A DNA stretch of 64,000 nucleotides from an uncultured Christensenellaceae bacterium (GTDB lineage: Bacteria > Bacillota > Clostridia > Christensenellales > Borkfalkiaceae): positions 1-64,000 of the forward strand of contig CAJUOI010000006.1 in the NCBI GenBank assembly GCA_910588615.1. The letters are read 5' to 3'. The notes under the pieces were generated by a model, which saw only the letters and a program-made list of their open reading frames with translations, had not been told where the DNA came from and searched no databases. Below are positions 19,823 to 28,647 of this stretch, piece by piece; within the stretch, counting starts at the first letter, position 1; every line of letters starts with the position of its first letter. A program made the position numbers and the translations under genes.

Positions 19823-22348
19823 TCAAAGATAAAATTTAATTTCGTAAGTCCCGCTGCAATCGCAGTCGCATTTTACCAGCACGCAATCGCAGTCGGGCGA
19901 CGCGCCCGTCGAGAACGGGTAAGCGTCTGGGTTTCGCTTCAAAATTTCAAAGCCGGCTTCTTTGCCGTTTACTGTAACCCTGGTTATGTTTTCGCCGCAG
20001 GAAAGATGATATTTCAGCGCGATCTTGCGCGAAGCAAAGCACTTTTCTCCCGCAAACTTCCCTTGCGAAGCGTCGAGCTTCACGATATACGCGTTGCATT
20101 CCTTGCAGTACTCCGCCCCGAACGCGCTCTTGCGAAATTCGCCCTTCTTGTACGCCGTCGTTTCGGTGTCGTCCTCGTACAGATATCCGCAGTCCGTCGC
20201 CTCCTTGCAAGGGTAAAAGTCGTACACGAGCTCGTTCCACTGCTGTTCCTTGGTGTTCTTCGCCTCGCGCGCAATGGGAAGCAGCGCGCCCGAGCGCACG
20301 AACAGCGGCATTTCGCGCAGGGCGTACGTGCGTTGAATCGCTCTGCCCCCCTCGTATACCTTGCCGTCGAACACGTCCAGCCATTTGCCTTCGGGCAGAT
20401 ACACTTCCTTCTCTTCGCCCTTTTCCGTTTGCGCCTTTGCGTAGCGGAGCGTGCATTCCGCCTCGCCGCCTGCCTGAAAGTAATCCACTCGCAACTCGTG
20501 CTCGCCTGCGGAGTACGTGCCGAGCAAATGATTAACGGTTCCGTGCGTGGCTTCGTCCTGCAACACCTTTTTTCCGTCCACCCAAGCCGTTGCGCCGTCG
20601 TCCGTGCACAGAATGAGCTCCGCGCTTTCGTCCAGCTTGATTTTAGCGGTAAAGCGCGCGGAAAAGTCGTACACGGGCACTCCTTTCTCGGGGGCGACGT
20701 TGTCGCAAAACAGATTCAGCCTATCGTATTTCGCCGTTGCAAGCGGCGCACCCTTCCACGCTCTGCCGTCAAAATAGGTCGCCTCGACGGGCGCGACGAA
20801 GCGCTCCTTCTCCAAAATTTCGGGCATCGTTCCCGCAACGGGCGCAACGAGAATATTATTCCCGAGCATGTATTCGTCCGTGCATTTCAGCGCGCGTTCG
20901 TCGTTCGGGTATTCGTAACCGAGCGACTTGAAAATCGGCTCGCCCGTGAGATAATTTTCGTAAGCGTTCTTGTAAATCACGGGAAGCAAGCGGTAACGCA
21001 TAAGATTGTATTGCTTAACGATTTCAAACGTTTCCTCGTCGTACGTCCACGGCTCGCGCGAACGCTTAACCGTATTCGTGCAATGCGGGCGGAACACGGG
21101 AGAGAACACGCCGAATTGCATCCAGCGGATAAACGTTTTCTTGTCGGGGTTGCCCGTGTGCCCGCCGCAGTCGGCGTTGATATACGCGATGCCGCTGTTT
21201 CCGCCGCGGATAAGGCTTTCCACCTCCTGCGCAATGGCGTAGTTTTCACTGCCGATATCTCCCGTCCACTGAATGGAGAAGCGGTGGCTCGCGCTCGATT
21301 CGATACTCTTGTACGCGCCGTTCAGCACGTTGTCCACATTGCCCATAATCACGGGACGGCGGTAAACCTCGCGGCTTCCCGCCTGTTTTTGCCAATGATG
21401 ACGGGTTATATCCTCGAACAGATACAGCCCGAACGTTTCGGGATTGATATTCTCCGTCGGGCTTTTCAGCTTGGTATGCCAGTTTCTGTCGTACCACCAA
21501 ATATCCAGCCCCATGTCCAAAATGGATGTCAGCTTCTCCTCGCGGTACTTCACCTCTTCGGGCGCAAGCAGATTCTTGGCTCCCTCCACGGGTTCGGGGT
21601 GATCGTTAAAGGTGATCTCCACACCGTGCCCGTGCGCGAAACGCAAAAATCTCGCCATATCGGGAAACAGCTTCAAATCCACGTCGTAGCCGATGCCCCT
21701 GTCGCTCGCCGCGCGCCAGTCGGTGTCGATCACCATGTTGTCGAGCGGCACGCCCCGCTTTTCGTAATCGAGAATCAGCTGCATCGCGCTGTTTTCGTCA
21801 TAGACGAAATATTTGGAATTCCAGCTGCCGAGCGTAGAAAGGCGCACGAGCTCGCTCCTGCCCGTAAGCTCTACGTAAAGGCGGCGCAGCTTTTTGAAAT
21901 CGCCCCCGCACAGAAACAGATACACGTCCTCGGCGTTCTCTTCGATAAAGTACCCGCTGTCGGGAACATTTCCGCGGTAGGAATATCCCCCCTCGGGCAG
22001 GACGATACGGGGCGTATCGGCGAGGGCGAACGCGTCGGGCGTTACGTCGAGCGCGGGCAGCTCCCCGCTGTTCTTTAACGGTGCGTATTCGTATACCGTT
22101 TTACCTTTTTTGGCAAGCGTTACACCCGTTAAGCTCTCCGCGCCCTCCGGCACGGCAAGGGTATATTCGCCGATCGCGACGGTATTTCCCCGCGCCTCGG
22201 CGCTCACCTCCCTGTCGCGGAAGGAAATCTTATTCGGGATGAAAAAGGTGTTTGCATCGGAGAATCTTCCGTGATTCCCGCGCTCGATGCGCACGAGGTC
22301 GTTACACAGTACCTGTACGCGTACATTTCCGAAAATAAATTGTTTCAT
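19823..22348 (-). CDS. Glycoside hydrolase family 31 enzyme with a PA14-like insert
   Basis: The 841-residue protein carries the GH31 (beta/alpha)8 core at about residues 170-540. LDIWWYDRNW holds the likely nucleophile Asp287 and QWTGDIGSENYA the likely acid/base Asp364. The N-terminal beta-sandwich (1-165) is typical, and at about 590-650 a PA14/galactose-binding-like module (LILCTDDGATAWVDGKKV) is inserted between the core and the C-terminal beta domains. There is no signal peptide, so it should act on imported oligosaccharides. GH31 covers alpha-glucosidase, alpha-xylosidase, sulfoquinovosidase and other alpha-specific activities; the substrate is not decided. It is 19 bp downstream of another carbohydrate-type enzyme gene and almost certainly in one operon with it. 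Confidence 0.9.
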   Translation of the reverse strand: MKQFIFGNVRVQVLCNDLVRIERGNHGRFSDANTFFIPNKISFRDREVSAEARGNTVAIGEYTLAVPEGAESLTGVTLAKKGKTVYEYAPLKNSGELPALDVTPDAFALADTPRIVLPEGGYSYRGNVPDSGYFIEENAEDVYLFLCGGDFKKLRRLYVELTGRSELVRLSTLGSWNSKYFVYDENSAMQLILDYEKRGVPLDNMVIDTDWRAASDRGIGYDVDLKLFPDMARFLRFAHGHGVEITFNDHPEPVEGAKNLLAPEEVKYREEKLTSILDMGLDIWWYDRNWHTKLKSPTENINPETFGLYLFEDITRHHWQKQAGSREVYRRPVIMGNVDNVLNGAYKSIESSASHRFSIQWTGDIGSENYAIAQEVESLIRGGNSGIAYINADCGGHTGNPDKKTFIRWMQFGVFSPVFRPHCTNTVKRSREPWTYDEETFEIVKQYNLMRYRLLPVIYKNAYENYLTGEPIFKSLGYEYPNDERALKCTDEYMLGNNILVAPVAGTMPEILEKERFVAPVEATYFDGRAWKGAPLATAKYDRLNLFCDNVAPEKGVPVYDFSARFTAKIKLDESAELILCTDDGATAWVDGKKVLQDEATHGTVNHLLGTYSAGEHELRVDYFQAGGEAECTLRYAKAQTEKGEEKEVYLPEGKWLDVFDGKVYEGGRAIQRTYALREMPLFVRSGALLPIAREAKNTKEQQWNELVYDFYPCKEATDCGYLYEDDTETTAYKKGEFRKSAFGAEYCKECNAYIVKLDASQGKFAGEKCFASRKIALKYHLSCGENITRVTVNGKEAGFEILKRNPDAYPFSTGASPDCDCVLVKCDCDCSGTYEIKFYL

Positions 22349-22367
22349 AATATCGCTCCCTTAAAAA

Positions 22368-24347
22368 TCATAATAACAGAATAAAGCATCCGCCCTGCAC
22401 CGAGCGCGCGCGGAAGTGTAAATATTTTCCGCTGACCGTATCGAACCAATCGCCGAACGGCACGCGGTCAGGCGAATTTTTCAGGAAATAATCGAGCGCG
22501 GATATGATTTTTTTACGCTTTTCGCTATCGTCCGTCAGACTTGCCGCCCAGACAAGCCAATCGCTCTTGGTATACGTTTCGCGGTTGTCGAGCGGCGTGC
22601 CGAAGGCGTTCTGCCGTTCGAGATAACAATCGACCTCGCTTTCGAGCAAATTTCGGGGAAACAACCCCAACTTGAAAATTTTATCGAACGCCAGATTGTA
22701 CTTTAACGAGAAGGTGTCCGCATCCGAATCCCACGTGATGGGCGTATGTACGAACCGCTTGCCGAATGCGGTGATTTCTCCCGCAAACAGCTCTGCCGTC
22801 TTGCGGAATTTCTGCCCGTCGATCCCGCAAGCCGTCAACAGCTCCGCGTACGCGGCAATGCCCACCGTCGCCTTGATCGCAAGGTTCAAATTGTTTTTCA
22901 GGTGTCCTGCGAAGTCGTCGGTGCAAAGCTGGTTGTCGGGCTTTAAACCGAACTTTACAAGGTACTCCACCCACTTCTTGGCAAGCGCAAGATGCTCGCG
23001 GAAAAAGGACAGGTCGCCGTCGCGGCGGTAGCAAGCAAGGAACATGACGAGCATATTCGCGCACTCCTCCACGGGCATCTGATCGTTGAAATCGTATGCT
23101 TCGAAACTTTCGGGCAGCGCGTAGAAAGGAAAATGCGTCTGGCGGAAGCCTTCTTTATTCAGATTGACATTCCCTTTCTTTAACCCGTACACCTGTCCGC
23201 AGCAGGCAGGATAGGTGCCCGCGTCGTGCGGGGCGAAGTCGTACGTCCAGATCGGCATATCCGCAAATTTGAGAACGGGGCGCATCATGCCCTTGACGAG
23301 CTCGGGATTGTACAAAAGGTAGAGGGGCATGGACGGATAGCTTACGTCCACCGTGGCGATACAGCCGTTGGAGCAGTTCTCCTTCGATAAGAAAAGGAGT
23401 TTACCGTCCCCGTCCTTTGCGAGCTTGTGCGCCGCAACGCTCTGGCGGAGAGAGGCATACAGCACGTTCACGTACTCCTTGCCGTATTTCTCCGCCCGAA
23501 CGACGAGTTCCTTGTCGTACGCCTGCAGCTTTTTGTTGATTTCTTCCCTCTGCGCGTGAGTTTCGGAAAGCGCGTCGAAAATCGTTTTGCCGTCGAAATA
23601 GTAGCCCTTCAAATAGGTGCCGAAATAGTCGATCGCAACCGTTTCGTCGAAGCCGAGCATCACCGCGCCCTTCTTTTGCGTATTCAGCGAGGCAAGGTAT
23701 TTCTCTTCGCCCGCGCCCGCAAATTCCGTGAATCCACCCGCAAGATACGCCGCCACCTCTTTCTCGTCGGATAGCTGTGCCCGCTCGCCCGAAAGGTACC
23801 AGTACCCCCAATCGGCGCCGATCGCGTCGTCGTTATTGGAGAGCGGCAGTTGGCGCGCCAGCCCGAAAAACGCCGTTTCAAAGCCCTTTAAACCGACCTT
23901 TCCGCCGCGTACGCGTTTATCCTCGTTGACCGCGTTATATGCAACGCTGCGGTTGATAAAGAGCGAAATTTCCGCGTCGTCCGCGCCCGAAATTTCATAC
24001 TCCATATAGCAAACGGGGCGGGAAAGCACCGTTAAATCGTTCGGGAGCAGGGGCGATACGAAGCGCAGCTTCAACTCGGCATTGCCCGCCCGAAAAGCGT
24101 AATCGGTGGAGAACGCGGTTACGGAAAGCGAAGTTTGTTCCGCTTTTTGCACGCCGCAACTAAAAAAGTCGGCGGCGTTCCCCATAAAACAGTACGTTTT
24201 TCCTTCCGTCTTTAAAAAGCCGTACAGTTTTTTGGTCTCGCCCCACCAACTCGTGAGATTCCCTTCATTCAGTTGTTCCGCATTTGCCCATAGCGAAAAA
24301 TTCGGATCTTTCACGAAGAGAGGATATGCCGGTAAAATTCTTTGCAT
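22368..24347 (-). CDS. GtaA/DUF4965-DUF1793 family protein (six-hairpin glycosidase-like)
   Basis: With the ATG at 24347 the product has 659 residues. It matches the bacterial/fungal family annotated as glutaminase A (DUF5127, DUF4965 and DUF1793 in order): SYPSMPLYLLYNPELVKGMM, FAPHDAGTYP, CTDDFAGHLKNNLNLAIKA and the C-terminal SVQGGCF region are family marks. The C-terminal half is an alpha/alpha toroid of the six-hairpin glycosidase type, so the glutaminase name may mislead. No signal peptide is present. The start was chosen because a terminator (24396-24423) covers the alternative TTG start at 24398; no strong ribosome binding site precedes the ATG. It is paired with a GH31 enzyme downstream. 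Confidence 0.8.
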   Translation of the reverse strand: MQRILPAYPLFVKDPNFSLWANAEQLNEGNLTSWWGETKKLYGFLKTEGKTYCFMGNAADFFSCGVQKAEQTSLSVTAFSTDYAFRAGNAELKLRFVSPLLPNDLTVLSRPVCYMEYEISGADDAEISLFINRSVAYNAVNEDKRVRGGKVGLKGFETAFFGLARQLPLSNNDDAIGADWGYWYLSGERAQLSDEKEVAAYLAGGFTEFAGAGEEKYLASLNTQKKGAVMLGFDETVAIDYFGTYLKGYYFDGKTIFDALSETHAQREEINKKLQAYDKELVVRAEKYGKEYVNVLYASLRQSVAAHKLAKDGDGKLLFLSKENCSNGCIATVDVSYPSMPLYLLYNPELVKGMMRPVLKFADMPIWTYDFAPHDAGTYPACCGQVYGLKKGNVNLNKEGFRQTHFPFYALPESFEAYDFNDQMPVEECANMLVMFLACYRRDGDLSFFREHLALAKKWVEYLVKFGLKPDNQLCTDDFAGHLKNNLNLAIKATVGIAAYAELLTACGIDGQKFRKTAELFAGEITAFGKRFVHTPITWDSDADTFSLKYNLAFDKIFKLGLFPRNLLESEVDCYLERQNAFGTPLDNRETYTKSDWLVWAASLTDDSEKRKKIISALDYFLKNSPDRVPFGDWFDTVSGKYLHFRARSVQGGCFILLL

Positions 24348-24395
24348 GATTAATATACCAACCTTGAATGATTTGTTTTTTCCCCGTTCTTCTAT

Positions 24396-24423
24396 CAAAA
24401 ACCCCGTCCGTTACAGAACGGGG
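24396..24423 (-). terminator. Terminator of the ppx-maf-mreB-like operon
   Basis: On the minus strand a CCCCGT...ACGGGG hairpin is followed by five T. It separates the MreB-like operon from the carbohydrate gene pair. Confidence 0.8.
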
Positions 24424-24442
24424 CACATTCTTTATTCGCAGC

Positions 24443-25423
24443 TTATTCGGTTTTGATTTTGGCAAGCAGCGCGGGATTTCCGATTGCCCTGCCGCCGCCT
24501 AAGACGATCGCCATCTGCGCGTCAAGCGCCGTATGCGTTTCCATTTGCAGTTTTTCGCCCACGTAGTCGGCAAAACCCGCTAAATTCGTAACGCCGCCCG
24601 AAAGATAGATGCCGTTTTTGCACATTGCCGCAGACACTTCCGCAGGGAGCTTTTTCAGCACCAGATCGGCGTATTCGATAATCTTATCCACGTACACCCG
24701 CACGGGGAAGAGTATATCCGCCGAAGAAACGGACACCGAACGGGGACGGCCGGTGGTAACGTCCCGCCCGTTGACGATGGTGCTGCGGGCGTCGTTGTCC
24801 GCAAGGCTTCCCACGGTATTTTTCAGCTTCTCGCTCGTAAGCGAGCCGATTTTTAAATTAAACGTTTCGGCGACGTGGTCGATAATGTGGATGTCGATAT
24901 TGTTGCCGCCGACGTTCATCGTAATTCCCGCGATCGTTCCGTCCAGCGAAAAGGCGGCGACGCTCGTCTTGCCCGCGCCGACGTCGATGGAAAACACGGG
25001 GTTGGAATCGGAGAGAGGCACGTCCTGCCCGAGCACGGAGAGAAAGGGCGCTTCGGCGAAATGCACGCGGGACACGCCCGCCGACTTTGCCACGCGGCAG
25101 TACTTTTCGCGCGAGGCGGCGTCGCAGCCCGTAGGCACGCAGAAGAGCGCTTCCACGCTGCGCTTGGCTACCTTTGCCAAAAAATATTCGAGCAGCGCCG
25201 CAGCGCGCGTTTCGTTAACGATTTCCCCCTCCCAGACGGGGAAGGATACGTCGGTCAGCTCGGGCGTTTTGCCCAACAGCCGCTTTGCTTCGTCTCCGAA
25301 CGCGCGGATTTCGCCCGTGTCCTTCTGTACGGTAACGCACGTCGCCTCCGAAAGCACGATGCCGCTTCCCACCCGATATATTTTCGTAACCGCCGTTCCG
25401 AAATCAATTGCAAGTTTAATCAT
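24443..25423 (-). CDS. MreB-like actin-family protein
   Basis: The start at 25423 (MIKLAIDFGTAVTKIY) gives 326 residues, the length of MreB. Phosphate-1 (DFGTAVTKIY), phosphate-2 (SIDVGAGKTSVAAFS) and the adenosine motif (LSGGVTNLAGF) of the actin/Hsp70 fold are present, along with the GDEAKRLLGKTPE segment of MreB. MreB filaments guide lateral cell-wall synthesis. The ATG overlaps the maf stop in ATGA. No mreC or mreD follows, so this could be an MreB paralogue rather than the main copy. An in-frame upstream extension of 114 residues lies entirely over maf coding sequence and is rejected. Confidence 0.85.
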   Translation of the reverse strand: MIKLAIDFGTAVTKIYRVGSGIVLSEATCVTVQKDTGEIRAFGDEAKRLLGKTPELTDVSFPVWEGEIVNETRAAALLEYFLAKVAKRSVEALFCVPTGCDAASREKYCRVAKSAGVSRVHFAEAPFLSVLGQDVPLSDSNPVFSIDVGAGKTSVAAFSLDGTIAGITMNVGGNNIDIHIIDHVAETFNLKIGSLTSEKLKNTVGSLADNDARSTIVNGRDVTTGRPRSVSVSSADILFPVRVYVDKIIEYADLVLKKLPAEVSAAMCKNGIYLSGGVTNLAGFADYVGEKLQMETHTALDAQMAIVLGGGRAIGNPALLAKIKTE

Positions 25424-25971
25424 AGCTCTTCCGATACCTTCCGAAACAATTCTTTCGTAAGCTCCACGGGAAGCCCCACCACGTTGGAATAACTCCCCTC
25501 GATTTTTTCTACGAGTCCGCCGTCCTGTATCCCGTATGCGCCCGCTTTGCCGAACGGCAGCCCGCTTGCGACGTAGGCTTCGATCGCTTCGTCGTTCAGC
25601 TGCAAAAAGGAGACCTTCGTTTCGTCCGCGCCTTCCGCCGCCGCACCCTCGCGCATCAGGCATACGCCCGTAAATACGGAATGCGTTTTCCCGCTTAAAA
25701 GACGCAGCATCCGTTTTGCGTCCTCCGCATCCTTGGGTTTTCCGAAAATTTCCCCGTTCAGACATACGACCGTGTCCGCGCCCAGAACGAGGCAGTCGGG
25801 ATGCTTTAAAAATACGTCGAGCGCCTTCCCCCGGGCAAACGCAAGCGCCGTTTCCCGTGCGGAAAGTCCGACCGCCCGCTCCTCGAAAGAGGAGGGCTCG
25901 ACTTCAAACTCCGTGATTTGGGCAAGCAACTGTCTGCGCCGCGGCGACGCGCTTGCAAGCAAAACTTTCAT
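25420..25971 (-). CDS. maf: Maf-like nucleotide pyrophosphatase
   Basis: The 183-residue protein starts MKVLLASASPRRRQLL, the classic Maf N-terminal motif, and contains LGADTVVCLNGEIFGKP and SGKTHSVFTG. Maf proteins hydrolyse dTTP, UTP or modified nucleotides to monophosphates and are linked to septum inhibition and housecleaning. It sits between ppx (1-base overlap, TAATG) and the MreB-like gene (ATGA overlap); maf next to mreB is a classic cell-shape neighbourhood. Confidence 0.95.
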   Translation of the reverse strand: MKVLLASASPRRRQLLAQITEFEVEPSSFEERAVGLSARETALAFARGKALDVFLKHPDCLVLGADTVVCLNGEIFGKPKDAEDAKRMLRLLSGKTHSVFTGVCLMREGAAAEGADETKVSFLQLNDEAIEAYVASGLPFGKAGAYGIQDGGLVEKIEGSYSNVVGLPVELTKELFRKVSEEL

Positions 25972-27479
25972 TAAAGAATTTCGAGGTTTTTGCGGAACGC
26001 GCGCTTGAACTCGCTGTTCGTCTGCATAGCCTGTCTGATTTCCAGCGTAGCGTCGCCCGCGACCTCCGTTTTCATGATAACGCTGTCGCCCAGAACGTCG
26101 CAGTTCAAGCCTGTAACCATACCGAGCCCGCTTCTGTCGAGACATTCGGCAATGCGAAGCAACACGCCGAGCTTACGCACGACGTCAAGATCCTCTTCGC
26201 TAACGATATCGCGGTACTTCGCCCACTCCGCCGCGGGAATATCTTCCTTCTTGTAGCAGCCCGCGACAAACGCCGCCAAGACGATTTCGCGGTGCGTTGC
26301 GCCGTAAATGGCGGAATTTAGAATCATATAGCGGCTGTGCTGCGCGCACTCGTAATGGCGGATATGCTTGCCGCAGTCATGCAGGCTTGCCGCGATCTTT
26401 AAAATTTTCAGGTAAAGACGGGGGAACTTATGCAGTACGCGCAGCTGCTTGAACAGCTGGATGGAGAGGTGCACCACGTGCTCGACATGCTTCTGGTCGC
26501 ACCCGTAATATTTGACAAGGGTGTTCAGCGAATAGGTCAGCACGTCGGAGAGCGGACGCTCCACCGTCATGGGCACCGCCTGATTGAACATAATGCCTTC
26601 GCGCAGTCCCGATCCGCCCACGGTGAAAGACTCGATATTCAGATACTTGGTAAACGCACGAATGATCGCAAGCGCGGCAGGCATGATGTCGGCGCGCGCG
26701 GGCGAAAGTCCGCGGATACGCATACGCTTTTCCACGTCGAGCTCGCGCACCGTTTCGTAAACGCTGTTGAAATCCTCCGTGGCAAACTGGTAGTTGTGCA
26801 CGGTATTCATCGGATATTTTCTGATGATGCGGTTGATTTTATAGAGGTTACGGAAGGAACCGCCCACGCCGATCATCTGCGTGTCCGGATCGACCTCCTG
26901 CAGCCACTCTATTTTCTTGAACTGCTCGGTAAAAAATTCCTCGATGCGCTCCGTTTGCAGACGGGGCGTGCCGTCGTACTTAAACAAATCGGTTAAGGTA
27001 ACCGCGCCGAATGCAAGCGTGGCATAATTGAGAATGGTGCGGCGGTTATAATATACGATTTTCGTGCTCCCGCCGCCGATTTCGAGAATGATCCCTTTGG
27101 GGATATCCATGGAGTTGATGACGCCGCGGTAGACGAGCGTGGACTCCTCCTCTTCGGAGAGCACGTCCACCTTGATCCCGCAGGTCGCCTGAATTTCATC
27201 GAGAAAGGAACGTTGGTTTTTCGCACGCCGCACCGCCGCCGTGGCAACGGCGATAATGCGCCCCACTTCGCTCGCGTCGCACAGTCTCTTGAACATTTTC
27301 AGCGTGCGGATCGTTTCCGCAATGCGTTGCGGCTTTAAAAACCCGTCCCTGTCCATGTCCTGACCGAGACGAACACTCTCCTTCATTTCATCCTCCACCA
27401 TAAAATGGTCGTCGAAAAGCTTGACGATCACAAGCCTTGCGGAGTTGGAACCCAAGTCGATGATTCCGATTTTTTCCAT
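25971..27479 (-). CDS. Ppx/GppA family phosphatase with C-terminal HD domain
   Basis: The start at 27479 (MEKIGIIDLGSNSARLVIV) follows AAGGA and gives 502 residues. The N-terminal actin-like domain has the phosphate-binding motifs DLGSNSARLVI and LEIGGGSTKIVYY of exopolyphosphatase/guanosine pentaphosphate phosphatase. Residues about 320-430 form an HD phosphohydrolase-type domain (HLSIQLFKQLRV, AASLHDCGKHIRH). Such enzymes degrade polyphosphate or pppGpp and so touch the stringent response. It is the first gene of the ppx-maf-mreB-like operon. A TAAAAT -10-like element lies in the 176-bp upstream gap. Confidence 0.88.
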   Translation of the reverse strand: MEKIGIIDLGSNSARLVIVKLFDDHFMVEDEMKESVRLGQDMDRDGFLKPQRIAETIRTLKMFKRLCDASEVGRIIAVATAAVRRAKNQRSFLDEIQATCGIKVDVLSEEEESTLVYRGVINSMDIPKGIILEIGGGSTKIVYYNRRTILNYATLAFGAVTLTDLFKYDGTPRLQTERIEEFFTEQFKKIEWLQEVDPDTQMIGVGGSFRNLYKINRIIRKYPMNTVHNYQFATEDFNSVYETVRELDVEKRMRIRGLSPARADIMPAALAIIRAFTKYLNIESFTVGGSGLREGIMFNQAVPMTVERPLSDVLTYSLNTLVKYYGCDQKHVEHVVHLSIQLFKQLRVLHKFPRLYLKILKIAASLHDCGKHIRHYECAQHSRYMILNSAIYGATHREIVLAAFVAGCYKKEDIPAAEWAKYRDIVSEEDLDVVRKLGVLLRIAECLDRSGLGMVTGLNCDVLGDSVIMKTEVAGDATLEIRQAMQTNSEFKRAFRKNLEIL

Positions 27480-27655
27480 ATTTATCACGTCCTTATGCAG
27501 CAATTACGAATCCGAATACGCCCTGTCTGAACGGGCGGACAGGCGGAGGATTTTCAAATCCTCCCCCAATTTTAACATTTTGTTCTATTTTAACATAAGG
27601 AAACCGTTTTGTCTATACCCTTTTGGAAAAAAGATAGAAATTTTTTGAGTTTTTT

Positions 27656-28066
27656 TTAAATTTTTGGAATGTTTTTCGTGCATTTTGCATAGCCGGCATT
27701 CTCTTTTTTGCGGAACGCCGAAGCAAACTGAAAAAAGGAGAGCACGGTCAAAAACAGTCCGAACCCTTTCGACAGCGCTTCCTCGGGCAGAAACGCCGCC
27801 AGCACCGCAAAGAGCAGCGAAAAAGCGATCGCGGGGAGGATCAATGGCAGCAGCCCCTCCTTTTGCAATAAGCCGTTTTCGGCGTGCACGCCGAGTGCGA
27901 TGAGCGACATGGGCAGAAAGGATATGAGGTTGACCCCCTGCGCCGCGCTCTGCGACACCCCGCACGCCACAGTGAGCAACGGAATCAGCACCGTGCCGCC
28001 GCCCATACCCATGCCGCCGAGCAATCCGCCCAGAAAACCGCAGAGGAGGAAAATTAAAAAGGACAT
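27656..28066 (-). CDS. TauE/SafE permease half (downstream half-protein)
   Basis: The 136-residue protein starts MSFLIFLLCGFLGGLLGGMGMGGGT, the duplicated glycine-rich repeat that opens each half of TauE/SafE (DUF81) permeases, followed by about four transmembrane segments. Full-length family members have about 250 residues and two such repeats; here each repeat is a separate gene. Its ATG overlaps the stop of the partner gene by one base (TAATG), so the two halves are translated together and probably assemble as a heterodimer. The family is linked to export or uptake of sulfonates, sulfite and other organic anions. Substrate unknown. Confidence 0.8.
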   Translation of the reverse strand: MSFLIFLLCGFLGGLLGGMGMGGGTVLIPLLTVACGVSQSAAQGVNLISFLPMSLIALGVHAENGLLQKEGLLPLILPAIAFSLLFAVLAAFLPEEALSKGFGLFLTVLSFFQFASAFRKKENAGYAKCTKNIPKI

Positions 28067-28422
28067 TAAAAAATCATCCTCAGTCCCGCGGCAAGCATAA
28101 ACGCCGCAAAAATTGCCGTTACGATTTTCGCGGGAATGCGCGCAAGCAGCTTTGCGCCCAAGAATCCGCCCGCCGCAACGCCGACGGCGCACGGAAGAAG
28201 CACGCCCCACGGCACAAGCCCGAACGCGAGATATACGACGCCGCTGATAATGCTTGCCGGCAAAATGACGGCGATTGCCGTGGCGTGCGCCCGCCTTGCG
28301 GGGAAATGCGCCGCCCGCTCCAAAAACGGAACGGCGATCATGCCGCCTCCGCCGCCGAACAGCCCGTTCGCCGCGCCCGTCAGCGCCCCGCCCGTGAGAT
28401 ATGCGTACGTTTTCGGTTTCAC
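28066..28422 (-). CDS. TauE/SafE permease half (upstream half-protein)
   Basis: The 118-residue protein begins at a GTG after GGAGAG and opens with GGALTGAANGLFGGGGGMIAVP, the same repeat signature as its partner, followed by about three to four membrane segments and a short C-terminus. Together with the 136-residue partner (one-base overlap) it makes up the size of one normal TauE/SafE anion permease. Neither half is truncated within its repeat, so this is a split gene pair, not a broken gene. Confidence 0.8.
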   Translation of the reverse strand: MKPKTYAYLTGGALTGAANGLFGGGGGMIAVPFLERAAHFPARRAHATAIAVILPASIISGVVYLAFGLVPWGVLLPCAVGVAAGGFLGAKLLARIPAKIVTAIFAAFMLAAGLRMIF

Positions 28423-28542
28423 TATTTTCTCTCCTCTTTCATTTTTCGCTTCGATTGCGCGTTATTTTTCCTTTCGGTACGATAAGTTTGTGTCTATTGG
28501 ATAAAAATTTTTCCCAATCGGCGCGATTTTGCTTGAAATTGC

Positions 28543-28571
28543 TTGCCTAACTTCGCGTTTTATATTAAAAT
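28543..28571 (+). promoter_or_regulatory. Promoter of the large surface lipoprotein gene
   Basis: TTGCCT (28543-28548) and TAAAAT (28566-28571) lie 17 bp apart. The ~70-base leader contains CAGGCT...AGCCTG arms around a T-run, and AAAGGA precedes the ATG. Confidence 0.65.
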
Positions 28572-28647
28572 AGAGAATATCGCGGAAAAAATCGGGACAG
28601 GCTCCGCACGCTTTTTTTAGCCTGAACCCCAAAAAAGGATAGCAAAT

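Noticed and set aside
20006..22078. A very long open frame on the plus strand
   Set aside because: It lies antisense to the GH31 gene; the opposite-strand protein has full family motifs, while this frame reads as a low-complexity Arg/Leu/Val shadow.
24348..24398. TTG start at 24398 for the GtaA-like gene
   Set aside because: It lies at the T-run of the terminator of the upstream operon, so a transcript would rarely include it in a useful context.
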